Shown here one piece after another: positions 9,784-17,895 of a stretch of 46,494 nt of DNA. Within the stretch, counting starts at the first letter, position 1. Every line of letters starts with the position of its first letter. Origin of the DNA: Deltaproteobacteria bacterium (GTDB lineage: Bacteria > Desulfobacterota > Desulfarculia > Adiutricales > Adiutricaceae); the NCBI GenBank assembly GCA_031263525.1, contig JAISFP010000148.1, forward strand, positions 1 to 46,494, given 5' to 3'. The notes under the pieces are model-generated. The model was given only the letters and a program-made list of their open reading frames with translations. It had not been told where the DNA came from and did no database searches. Position numbers and translations under genes: made by a program.

Positions 9784-10045
9784 GGGTCAAGGCCGCGTCC
9801 CGGTCTCGGCGGTTCAGGTCCGGCCCCGGTATCAAGGTCGCATCCCGGCCTCGGAGACCCAGGTCAGGCCCCGGGGTCAAGGTCGCGTCACGGCCTCGGA
9901 GGTTCAGGTCAAGCCCCGGGTTCAAGGTCGCGTCCCGGCCTCGGAGGTTCAGGTCTGGCCCCGGGGTCAAGGTCGCGTCCCGGCCTCGGAGGCCCAGGTC
10001 AGGCCCCGGGGTAAAGGTCCGGTCCCGGCCTCGGGGGATCAGATC
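9784..10045. repeat. 45-bp minisatellite, about six units
   Basis: Units of 45 bp start at 9784, 9829, 9874, 9919, 9964 and 10009 (the last partial). The shared core contains TCAAGGTCGCGTCCCGGCCT, then TCGGAGG and CAGGTC. Because 45 is divisible by three, both strands have open 15-residue repeat frames (for example GRDATLTPGPDL on the minus strand). The minus ORF would need a TTG start without a ribosome binding site, so I treat it as non-coding. Confidence 0.85.
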
Positions 10046-11054
10046 ACCGTCAGCCCCTCCACGGGCCAGACAGCCTGCCGGCTCTGCCGACAACGATGCC
10101 GCGCGTCCTGCTCTCCCTCAGCAAGAGTGCGGAACCGTTTTAGTCTCTGCTGATAACTTCTTGATTTTATGTATTTTTGCCATCCGCATCCTGATCTTGC
10201 AGAGAGCCAGCATGTCTCTATTAATCACGAAACACACACAATTCCTTGATTATATGATGTTTTTGTACCAGACTGCACCTATCTGGAGCGCCTCCCGCTC
10301 ATCAGGCTATCAGCCGCCCATTTCTTCAGTCTTCAAATCGTGAACCAATTCCTCGACATATTCGCTATCCCTGCAATTCATTTAAATAATACCTGTTTAA
10401 ATTTCCTTCTAACATCCATATTTTACAAATAATATTCATACAATTTGTTACTGACCATTCAAAACAATATCTCCTTTTCTTTTATACAATGACAAACTCA
10501 TCATTGTTGCGTGATAAAATTTAATTATAATCTTCTTATGCAGATTGTTTCAATTTACATGTTTTGATTATTGAATAATACCTATTATCAAGGATTTATC
10601 ATTATTTTAAACTATGTTAACGCCCAATTATTTAAACTTATTCTAACTTTTTAAATGTTTTCATTCTTATTTCATATAATTCTTACACTATCTTGACCAT
10701 TAACAATATGATATCCATTTTCATAATCAACTTTCTTTATATCACATTACCTTATGACTTAGGTACTGCCTAAAAAACCAATTTTCTCGGAATTGTCATG
10801 GTCAGTGAACCCAAACGTTTCTGAACTTCCGCCTTTCCCTGACGAACGCCGCATCCGGCGCACTTCGCCCGCGTTCCCCGTGCCTTGCCAGCGCTCCGTA
10901 TCCGGCAAAATTGCCCCGTGCTTGCCGCACCGGCCAGTCCTCGGTTTCGGCAGCTCCTCCCGGCGACCTCCTCCATGCCCGTCAGGTGCCCCGCATCCCC
11001 TGCCCGGCAACCGCAAAGCCCGGAACGCCCGGTCTGCCGCGCCTCCGGCAACTG
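10046..11054. other. Spacer with AT-rich island, no gene seen
   Basis: From about 10140 to 10790 the DNA is AT-rich, with only short frames and no recognisable product, RNA gene or IS end. From 10790 to 11050 it returns to GC-rich sequence with chance ORFs on both strands. A small TTAGG/CCTAA hairpin lies near 10758-10773 and lacks a T-run on the plus strand. Confidence 0.55.
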
Positions 11055-11083
11055 TTGTCAATCATTGCCCCAAGTGTTACTAT
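11055..11083 (+). promoter_or_regulatory. Sigma70-type promoter for ruvX-mltG
   Basis: TTGTCA (11055-11060), a 17-base spacer and TACTAT (11078-11083) match the sigma70 consensus well. The predicted start is near 11090, about 28 bases before the ruvX ATG. It is the first good promoter before four co-directional envelope genes. Confidence 0.65.
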
Positions 11084-11117
11084 CCAAGATCTTCAAGGCG
11101 AAAGGGAGGCCTGCGGC

Positions 11118-11819
11118 ATGACCACATTCGTAGCCCTCGACCCGGGGGAGAAGACCGTGGGGGCCGCCGTGAGCGACCCCACCGGGACCGTCGCCCGGCC
11201 TCTCCCGCCGCTCGCCAGGAGGCCGCACTCGCGGTTCCTGAAGGCTGTCGCCGAGCTCCTGGAACGGGAGGGGGCGGACGTCCTGGTCGTGGGGTTGCCC
11301 CTGCTGGACGGGAAGGTCGGCCCCAGGGCCCAGGCCGCTCTGGCCCTGGCCCACGAGCTTCGGAAGGCCGTGAACGTTCCGGTGGCGACCCAGGACGAGT
11401 CCTTCACCACGGAGGAGGCCTGGGAGGTCATGCGCCTGAACGGCGTCAGAGGCCGCCGCGCCGGCGGCCGAGCCGACGGGGTGGCCGCGGCGCTCATTCT
11501 CGAGCGTCACCTCCGCAGGCCTGGGGCCGCGGAGGGCGGCCCGTCATCCGGGGACACTGGAGCGGTCGCTTCATCCGTTGGCGCAGAATGGCGCCATGCA
11601 TCCGGAAACGACGAAGCGTCCCCTGCATCTAGGCCATCATCTCCCGGCTCCGCAGCATCCGCCAACAAGGGAGAAACTTCGGCATTCGGGGCCGCGGATG
11701 AGCTTGCGGCTTCCGGGGCCGATGAAGACAGCACGGCATCCGGGGGCGCGGAGGGCTGCGGTCCAGCGACCGGTCCCGCCCCGGTCCGGGCAGGCACCGA
11801 GGCGGGGGAGGTCCGCTGA
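11118..11819 (+). CDS. ruvX: RuvX/YqgF family Holliday-junction resolvase-like nuclease
   Basis: RuvX/YqgF proteins have an RNase H-like fold and are linked to Holliday-junction resolution and 16S rRNA 5'-end maturation. Family motifs are visible: DPGEKTVGAAVSD near residue 8, VVGLPLLDGK near 60, DESFTTEEA near 95, and a late Asp in GGRADGVAAALILE. The catalytic domain ends near residue 140. Another 95 residues rich in Ala, Ser, Gly and Pro follow, far beyond the usual 130-150 residue length. The start at 11118 has AAGGGAGG upstream. mltG begins 3 bases past the stop, so the two are probably co-translated. The tail looks like low-complexity expansion and has no motif. Confidence 0.85.
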   Translation: MTTFVALDPGEKTVGAAVSDPTGTVARPLPPLARRPHSRFLKAVAELLEREGADVLVVGLPLLDGKVGPRAQAALALAHELRKAVNVPVATQDESFTTEEAWEVMRLNGVRGRRAGGRADGVAAALILERHLRRPGAAEGGPSSGDTGAVASSVGAEWRHASGNDEASPASRPSSPGSAASANKGETSAFGAADELAASGADEDSTASGGAEGCGPATGPAPVRAGTEAGEVR

Positions 11820-11822
11820 CAC

Positions 11823-12896
11823 ATGGTCAACTTCAAGAGGAAGCCCGCTCCGGGCAAGATCCGCACCGGCCCGAGCCCCTGGGGCAGGATCCTCGGCTTT
11901 GTGGGCCTGGCCGCGGTGGCCGCGCTCATCTTCGGCTTCATCGAGCTCCTGGAGTACGGCGAGCGCTTCACCGCCCCCGAGAAGGTGAGCCGCGAGGTGC
12001 TGGTTTCCATACCCCAGGGCGCGAGCTACCCCCAGGTAGCCCAGATCCTCCTCGATGCCGGAGTCATCCGCGACAAGGACGCCTTCATCTGGGCAGTGCG
12101 GATCAACTCCAGGCTGAAGAGGCCCGTGGCCGTGAAGGCCGGGGAACAGACCATGGATCCCTCGCTGAACGCCTGGGAGACCCTGGCCCTCCTGGCCAGG
12201 GGCAACTTCAAGCTCTACCCCTTCACCGTGCCCGAGGGCTGGAACATGGCGGAGATAGCCCGCCAGGTGGAGCTGGCCGGACTGGGTTCCGCCAGCGATT
12301 TTCTGGCCATCTGCCGGGACCCCGAGTACGTGAGATCGCTGGGCATCGACGCCCCCAGCCTGGAGGGCTACCTCTTTCCTGAGACCTACAGCTTCCCGCG
12401 CGGCACCCACCTGCGGACAGTCATCAAGGCCATGACTGACCAGTTCTTCAGGGTATGGAACCGCTACTCCGACGTGGCCGCCGCCAGGGGGCTCACCATG
12501 AACCAGGCGGTGACGCTGGCCTCCATAGTGGAGAAGGAGACCGGCGACCCGGCCGAGAGGCCGCTCATCGCCGCAGTCTTCTACAACCGCCTGGCCAAGA
12601 AGATGCGCCTCCAGACGGACCCCACGGTCATCTACGGGATCCCCAACTTCGACGGCAACCTCACCCGCGCCCACCTCCAGATGCCCCACCCCTGGAACAC
12701 CTACGTCATCCCGGGCCTCCCCCCCGGCCCCATCGCGAGCCCAGGCGAGGCCGCCATCAGCGCCTCCGTGAACCCGGTCCAGGCGGACTACCTGTATTTC
12801 GTGTCCAAGAACGACGGTACCCACCACTTCTCCGCCACCCTGAAGGAGCACAACAGGATGGTGGCCCAGTACCAGCGTCAGGGCAGAAGCTCCTGA
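11823..12896 (+). CDS. mltG: Endolytic murein transglycosylase MltG
   Basis: MltG (YceG-like) cleaves nascent peptidoglycan strands in the periplasm and so acts as a chain terminator. The 357-residue protein has a basic cytosolic N-terminus and one membrane anchor (about residues 24-45). A LysM-like region follows (VSIPQGASYPQVAQIL). The catalytic domain carries the signature LASIVEKETG, which includes the catalytic Glu near residue 240, then AAVFYNRL, LQTDPTVIYG, and WNTYVIPGLPPGPI with ANPxNP-like SVNPVQADYLYFV. All key residues appear intact and the length is normal. It follows ruvX by 3 bases and precedes lptF by 295 bases on the same strand. Confidence 0.95.
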   Translation: MVNFKRKPAPGKIRTGPSPWGRILGFVGLAAVAALIFGFIELLEYGERFTAPEKVSREVLVSIPQGASYPQVAQILLDAGVIRDKDAFIWAVRINSRLKRPVAVKAGEQTMDPSLNAWETLALLARGNFKLYPFTVPEGWNMAEIARQVELAGLGSASDFLAICRDPEYVRSLGIDAPSLEGYLFPETYSFPRGTHLRTVIKAMTDQFFRVWNRYSDVAAARGLTMNQAVTLASIVEKETGDPAERPLIAAVFYNRLAKKMRLQTDPTVIYGIPNFDGNLTRAHLQMPHPWNTYVIPGLPPGPIASPGEAAISASVNPVQADYLYFVSKNDGTHHFSATLKEHNRMVAQYQRQGRSS

Positions 12897-13191
12897 CACG
12901 CCCCGCGCCGCTGGAAGCCCCGCGACCGGCCTGCCTCCTGGTCTCCGGGCCCGAAAGCCTCACTGCCAGGGCCGCCCGGAAGCCGCCCTCCCCGCTTGAC
13001 AGGCCCCCGACCTTGCCTGGCCCCCTTCCGGGGCCCGGACATGACCGCGCCTCTCCCTCCCCGACCTGACACGCCCCGGCCGCCTTCCGGCACCAGGGCC
13101 GGAATCACGTCCCGCTCCAGCCCGTCGCCACAGACCGGACACCGCCTGCCGGCGGCCCGACCAGCCCCTCCCAGCGAGGCGGCCCCGGACC

Positions 13192-14541
13192 ATGCATTCC
13201 TTCATCATCAAACGAAGCATACTGGCCGAGATCGTCCCCGCCTTCGCGGTGAACCTCGCGGTCTTCACCTTCATCCTGCTCATGGCCCGCGCCATGCAGC
13301 TGGCTGACCTGGTGATCACCAACGGGGTCTCCACGGGCGAGGTCACCCGGATCCTTCTGCTCGTCATGCCCAAGATGCTGTCCATGTCCATTCCCATGGC
13401 GGCTCTTCTGGCCCCGCTCACGACTTTCCTGAGGATGAGCGCCGACTCCGAGATCACCGTCCTCAAGGCCTCGGGTGTGTCGCTATACCAGCTCCTGCCG
13501 CCCGTGGTCCTCTTCGGGCTCACGGCGGGGATCATAACCGGACTCTTCAACGTCTTCGTCACCCCCGCCGCCAACCTGAGCTTCCGAACCGAGCTCCTGA
13601 CCCTGGCCAAGGCGCGGGCGGATCTGGCCATAAAGGAGCAGGTCTTCGTGCGCGACTTCCCCGGCCTCACCATCTACGTGGGCCAGCTCCCCAGTCGGGC
13701 CGAGGAGATGGAGAACATCTTCATAAGCGACCGCCGCCTGGAGGGCGAGAACACCGTCATCGTTGCCGAGCGCGGAGTCCTGGACATAGACCGTGAGGAG
13801 GGGCTGCTCCTCTTCAGGCTCTACAGCGGCGTCATTGACCGCATGCACGACGACCGGAGGAGCGTGGACAGCATCTTCTTCGAGACCTACGAGCTCAAGA
13901 TCTTCCCGGGCCCTGAGTTCGCCCAGGAGGAGGGTGGCTTCGCTGCTGGCCGCTCCGAACTCCCCACCTCCAGCCTGCTGGCCGAGGGGGCCAGGCTGAA
14001 GGCCGCCGGCGACACGGGCTGGATCTATTACGATCTGGAATTCCACCGCCGCTTCGCCTTCCCGGTCGCGGCCTTCCTGATGGCCGTGATAGGCATGCCC
14101 CTGGGCGCCAGCTTCCGGACCAGGGGCCGCAACTTCGGCCTGGGCGTGGGCCTGGTCATATTCGTGGTCTACTACTCGGTCTTCTCACTGGGCATGAGCT
14201 TCGCCTCGACCGGGGCCGTTCCCCCGGCCCCGGCTGCCTGGTCCGCCAACATCATCGCGACAGCGCTCGCGCTCCTGCTCCTCAAGGGCATCAACCGCTC
14301 GGCAGCCATCGACCCGGGCGCCTCGGTCCGACGGGTATGGTCCCGGCTCACGGGCAGTCCCGCCAACGGCAGATCCGGCCGCGGCCCCGGAGCCTCCGGC
14401 CCCGGGCCCAGGGGGGCGGGTCCGCAGGCCGGCGCGGCGGCAGCCGCTCCCGGACGGGGCGCGACCGGCAGGGGGGGGGCGTCAGCCGCTTCCGCAACGC
14501 CCTCGGCGTCGGCCGACAGGGACGCTGGAGGCGGGCTGTGA
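13192..14541 (+). CDS. lptF: LPS export ABC transporter permease LptF
   Basis: LptF pairs with LptG and LptB2 to extract lipopolysaccharide from the inner membrane and push it onto the Lpt bridge. The 449-residue protein shows the family layout: a short cytosolic start, membrane helices near 12-35, 58-80 and 100-125, and the coupling segment SADSEITVLKASGVS. A periplasmic beta-jellyroll follows to about 285, then three C-terminal helices. After about residue 370 a Gly/Pro/Ala/Ser-rich tail of some 80 residues is added; typical LptF is about 360 residues. This tail contains a G9 tract (14471-14479). The stop overlaps the lptG start (GTGA). The ribosome binding site at 13192 is weak. Confidence 0.92.
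   Translation: MHSFIIKRSILAEIVPAFAVNLAVFTFILLMARAMQLADLVITNGVSTGEVTRILLLVMPKMLSMSIPMAALLAPLTTFLRMSADSEITVLKASGVSLYQLLPPVVLFGLTAGIITGLFNVFVTPAANLSFRTELLTLAKARADLAIKEQVFVRDFPGLTIYVGQLPSRAEEMENIFISDRRLEGENTVIVAERGVLDIDREEGLLLFRLYSGVIDRMHDDRRSVDSIFFETYELKIFPGPEFAQEEGGFAAGRSELPTSSLLAEGARLKAAGDTGWIYYDLEFHRRFAFPVAAFLMAVIGMPLGASFRTRGRNFGLGVGLVIFVVYYSVFSLGMSFASTGAVPPAPAAWSANIIATALALLLLKGINRSAAIDPGASVRRVWSRLTGSPANGRSGRGPGASGPGPRGAGPQAGAAAAAPGRGATGRGGASAASATPSASADRDAGGGL
14471..14479 (+). repeat. G9 homopolymer near the end of lptF
   Basis: Nine consecutive G residues lie 60 bases before the GTGA overlap with lptG. The frame reached by adding one base (or by a -1 ribosomal slip) is open from 14337 through the lptG stop at 15641. 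A one-base change would therefore fuse LptF to LptG in frame. Confidence 0.9.
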
Positions 14542-15641
14542 GCGTCATCACCCGCTACCTGGCCGGCCTCTTCCTGAGGCACCTGGGGCTCTGCCTGGCG
14601 GGGTTCCTGGCACTGTTCATGGTGGTGGACTTCATAGAGAAGATCTCCGACTTCGTGGGCCACTCCATCCCCGCCACCGACATAGCCCTCTATTTCCTGG
14701 CCCAGATCCCCTACGTCTCCATCATGCTGGTCCCGGTTGCCACCCTGGCCTCGACCCTCATAACACTGGTCCTCCTGGCCCGAAACTCCGAGATTGTCGC
14801 CTTCAAGGGCTCGGGCGTGAGCCTCTGGAGGCTCTCCAGGCCCTTCCTGGGCGCCGGGCTCCTCCTCTGCGTGATGGTCTTCCTCCTGGAGAACCTGGTC
14901 ACCCCTCCCGCCGCGCAGGTGGCCAACCGCATCTGGGAGGGGCAGGTCCGCAACCGCCGCGCCGAGACCCTCCAGCGGGAGGTGAGGGACGTCTGGGCGA
15001 GGGACGTGAGGCTCCTGGAGCACTTCGCGGTCTACGACGAGGCCAGGGGCGAGGCGCTGGACGCGTCCTTCATCATCTACGACGACGACCTGAAGCTCTC
15101 CAAGCGCATTGAGGCTGGCCGCGCCCGCTTCACGCCCGAGGGCCTGAGGCTCTCCGACGCCGCCGTGAAGAGCTACCGGGGCATGGACGGGCGGGGCATG
15201 CGCCACTTCGACTTCCGGCGCCAGAAGGATCTCTTCATTCCCGGCTTCCCAGCCCCGCCTGCCGGGCTGGGCCGCCAGGGGGAGACCGACTCCTCGGAAC
15301 TGAGCTTCCGCGCCCTCTCCGAGAGCATAGGGCTCCTCCAGGCCGAGGGCTTCTACCCCATCCGCCAGATGGTGGATCTCCAGTTCAAGTTCTCCCGCCC
15401 CTTCATCACCCTGGTCATGATAGTGGTGGGCATCCCCATCGGCTTCTGGCGCGAGAAGGGCGGGAGCGTGGCCATGGGCCTGGTGCCGGGGCTGGTGCTC
15501 TCCTTTCTGTACCTGGTCACCATGGAGGTCTCCAGGAGCGTCGGCTACGCCGGCCTTCTTCCTCCCCTTCTTGCCGCCTGGCTCCCCAACTTCTTCTTCC
15601 TGCTCGTGGGTCTGTTCCTCTTCAGCTACGTGCGGCAGTAG
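14538..15641 (+). CDS. lptG: LPS export ABC transporter permease LptG
   Basis: This 367-residue partner permease of LptF forms the LPS-extracting heterodimer. It starts at GTG 14538 inside the lptF stop (GTGA), which implies translational coupling. The frame is open further upstream, but those residues are Arg/Gly-rich and non-conserved. Visible features are the N-terminal SVITRYLAGLFLRH and an early helix, then RNSEIVAFKGSGVSLWRL, the LptG counterpart of the coupling helix. A periplasmic domain of about 170 residues and C-terminal helices follow (LVMIVVGIPIGF, then FFFLLVGLFLFSYV). Length and order are normal. No terminator is obvious before the KAP fragment downstream. Confidence 0.92.
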   Translation: MSVITRYLAGLFLRHLGLCLAGFLALFMVVDFIEKISDFVGHSIPATDIALYFLAQIPYVSIMLVPVATLASTLITLVLLARNSEIVAFKGSGVSLWRLSRPFLGAGLLLCVMVFLLENLVTPPAAQVANRIWEGQVRNRRAETLQREVRDVWARDVRLLEHFAVYDEARGEALDASFIIYDDDLKLSKRIEAGRARFTPEGLRLSDAAVKSYRGMDGRGMRHFDFRRQKDLFIPGFPAPPAGLGRQGETDSSELSFRALSESIGLLQAEGFYPIRQMVDLQFKFSRPFITLVMIVVGIPIGFWREKGGSVAMGLVPGLVLSFLYLVTMEVSRSVGYAGLLPPLLAAWLPNFFFLLVGLFLFSYVRQ

Positions 15642-15668
15642 GTGTTCGTTCTCGGCTGAAGAAGAGGG

Positions 15669-17282
15669 ATGCCTCCAGGCTCCCGGGCTCGCCTCCGTCC
15701 CAGCCCCGGAAGAACCCTCCTCAAAGACTTTGCAGCCTCTTTCCGGACTCAGGCCGAACTTTTCCGATACCGGGTCTTTCCTCCCTTCAGGCTCATGGCA
15801 CCTCCCTCCGATCCCCTGGCGGCTCCCTCCGTGAACGCGTACAAAGAAGCTGTGAACGGATACAAAACAATCACTAACCGGACCCCGTACAAGCGTTTCG
15901 TCTGCTTTGTAGACGATCTGGACAGGGTGGAACCTCAGTCGGCAGTCGAAATTCTTGACGTCATTAAAAATATTTTTGAAATCCAGAACTGCATCTTTGT
16001 CCTTGCCATTGACTTCGAAGTAGTCGTGAAGGGCCTGAAGCACAAGTTCGGAGAAAAGACTGAGGAAAACGAAAGGGAGTACCGGCAGTACTTTGACAAG
16101 ATTATCCAGGTCCCTTTCACAATGCCAGTCCAGTCCTACAAGGACCATCTTGAAATATTTATCAGGAAAAATTTACTCTCCTTGGGGTATGATACCGACG
16201 AAAGCTGGGATCTCAAGGTTCTCAAGGATGTGGCATACATCGCGACCGGAGGTGTTCCGCGAGCCATAAAGCGCATCATCAACACCATGTCCCTGATGTT
16301 GACAATCGATGAAGAGAGCCATGGAGACATGGGCGAGCCACTGGAAAATGTTCTGCTTGAAAGCGAGCAATCGCAAAGGGATAAGGAGACATTCCTGAAG
16401 ACCGTGTTCATTGTCGTGTCTTTGCACATACACTTTCCCGAAGTATATCTTAATCTGGTGGCCAATCATAATTATCTAAAATGGAACTTCGAAAATTGCA
16501 AGATCGAGCTGAATTCGCCCAAGGATGTTTCTGGCAGCGTGCTCGCGGAAGACGGTGTCAGCGATTCCGAGAGCTGGAAGAAGGTCCTGTCCCACATCTG
16601 CTTGAACAGCAAGGACCAGTGGATCAAGCAAAGGTCCAGTGAGGTGTTGGATATTTTCAACGCGCTTTGCCATGTCCTTAACGTCAATGCAGACGACGGA
16701 TTGAACGACTATGCCCTCGACACGCTGAGCGACGTTCTTGGTCTGGTCAAGATCGTCTCCATCGATCAGGATGTCAGGAGAGACACGGATGAGTCCGACA
16801 TCAGAAACGACTCCATCACCCACTTCTTCAAACGGCTTCATCAGAACATGAAAGATGAGTTGCCGTGGGCGTACCTGCCTGAAGTTGACGCAGAATCTTT
16901 TGCTGAGTTCATCAGAAAATCTTACAGAAACTACGATATTTCTTGCGGGAAGGAGAGCTGGCCTCTCCAGTACCTTGAGTTCTTTGCCTATGTCAAGTCT
17001 CCAAGGTTTGGCATTTCCCTCAGACCGAAATTCAATCAAAATTTTAAAAAATCTCATCAGCATATGGACGATATACTAAAGGCACTTTCATCTCGTATAG
17101 CAGGCATAGCATTCAATCCATCGCTGACATTTAACCACGATAATGGCTATTTCTTCATAACATTCAAGGGTTTGTCCATCCAAGACCTGGTTAATTCCAA
17201 AGACATTAAGTCCTTCATCTCGTTACTGAAGAGCTCCATAGAGCTTTTCCGCGACGTATGCAAAGACATAATCCCCAGGTAG
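15669..17282 (+). pseudogene. 5'-truncated KAP-family P-loop NTPase
   Basis: The open frame keeps the C-terminal part of a KAP NTPase: Walker B CFVDDLDRVEP near residue 78, then IFVLAIDFEVVVKGL, the YFDKIIQVPFTMP block, and a long helical C-terminal region. The N-terminal part with the Walker A loop (GxxGxGKS) is missing. Residues 1 to about 50 are Arg/Pro-rich and read like translated spacer next to lptG. From about 15830 on, codon use is AT-richer than in the neighbours, which suggests horizontal acquisition. KAP NTPases are often found in plasmid, phage-defence and accessory loci. Without Walker A it should not bind ATP normally. Expression of a shortened protein from ATG 15669 or 15795 cannot be excluded. 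Confidence 0.75.
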
Positions 17283-17895
17283 CTGGACGTGGACTGAGTC
17301 AGCTTTGCCTCGGGAAGAAGAGGACACAAGTCTGACAATTTACCACGCCAGGCCAAGCCATGCAGAATCTTTGCGTCAAACTGTGAATTTTATCTTCAGC
17401 TATCTTCGAACTAATGCTTCACACCTGCCTCTTGCATGACCTGTCATTTTCCGAAGCAATGTCCATGTAGTTCTTCACACAAAATTTATCTGCCTGACAT
17501 CAACGTGAATGGCAACAACATTTTATTCCTTAGCTACTGTTCACTTATCACGCGAACCTTCAGTTCAGAGACAAACTATACATGCTCGTGCTTTACGTAT
17601 CCTTATTCTCAACACAGGACTTGCGCCAAACCCCTGCACATTACATACGCTGAACATTTACGCGGGACTGCCGAATCGTAGTTCGCTGAAAATTCGCCAA
17701 CCCTCATTCAGGATGGGCCATAACCATCGCGCACGGCGGATGCGCCGCTACCCGCACTGGACGGGTGCCAAACTACTGCGGACAGGCATTGCTCCGTACA
17801 CCAGAGCCAAACTATTTTTCTGCCGCAGCCGTCCGGACGTATCCCCCCGTCACTTCCTACGCTTAATTATGAAAACAGGAAAACTGGCTCGGCCC
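17283..17895. other. Convergent spacer, no gene seen
   Basis: This 613-base stretch separates the 3' ends of the KAP fragment (plus) and the kinase operon (minus). Frames are short or continue from antisense of the kinase. I found no convincing T-tailed hairpin for either side, and no tRNA or repeat. Confidence 0.5.

Noticed and set aside
9710-10093. Minus-strand 15-residue repeat protein
   Set aside because: It needs a TTG start without a ribosome binding site, and the plus strand is equally open; it is better described as a minisatellite.
11637-12899. 420-codon minus-strand ORF opposite mltG
   Set aside because: mltG on the plus strand is certain; the antisense frame is open only because of high GC at third positions.
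14172-16148. 658-codon minus-strand ORF opposite lptF, lptG and the KAP fragment
   Set aside because: It is antisense to well-recognised genes, is His/Glu/Gly-rich as expected from antisense of GC-rich codons, and has no ribosome binding site.
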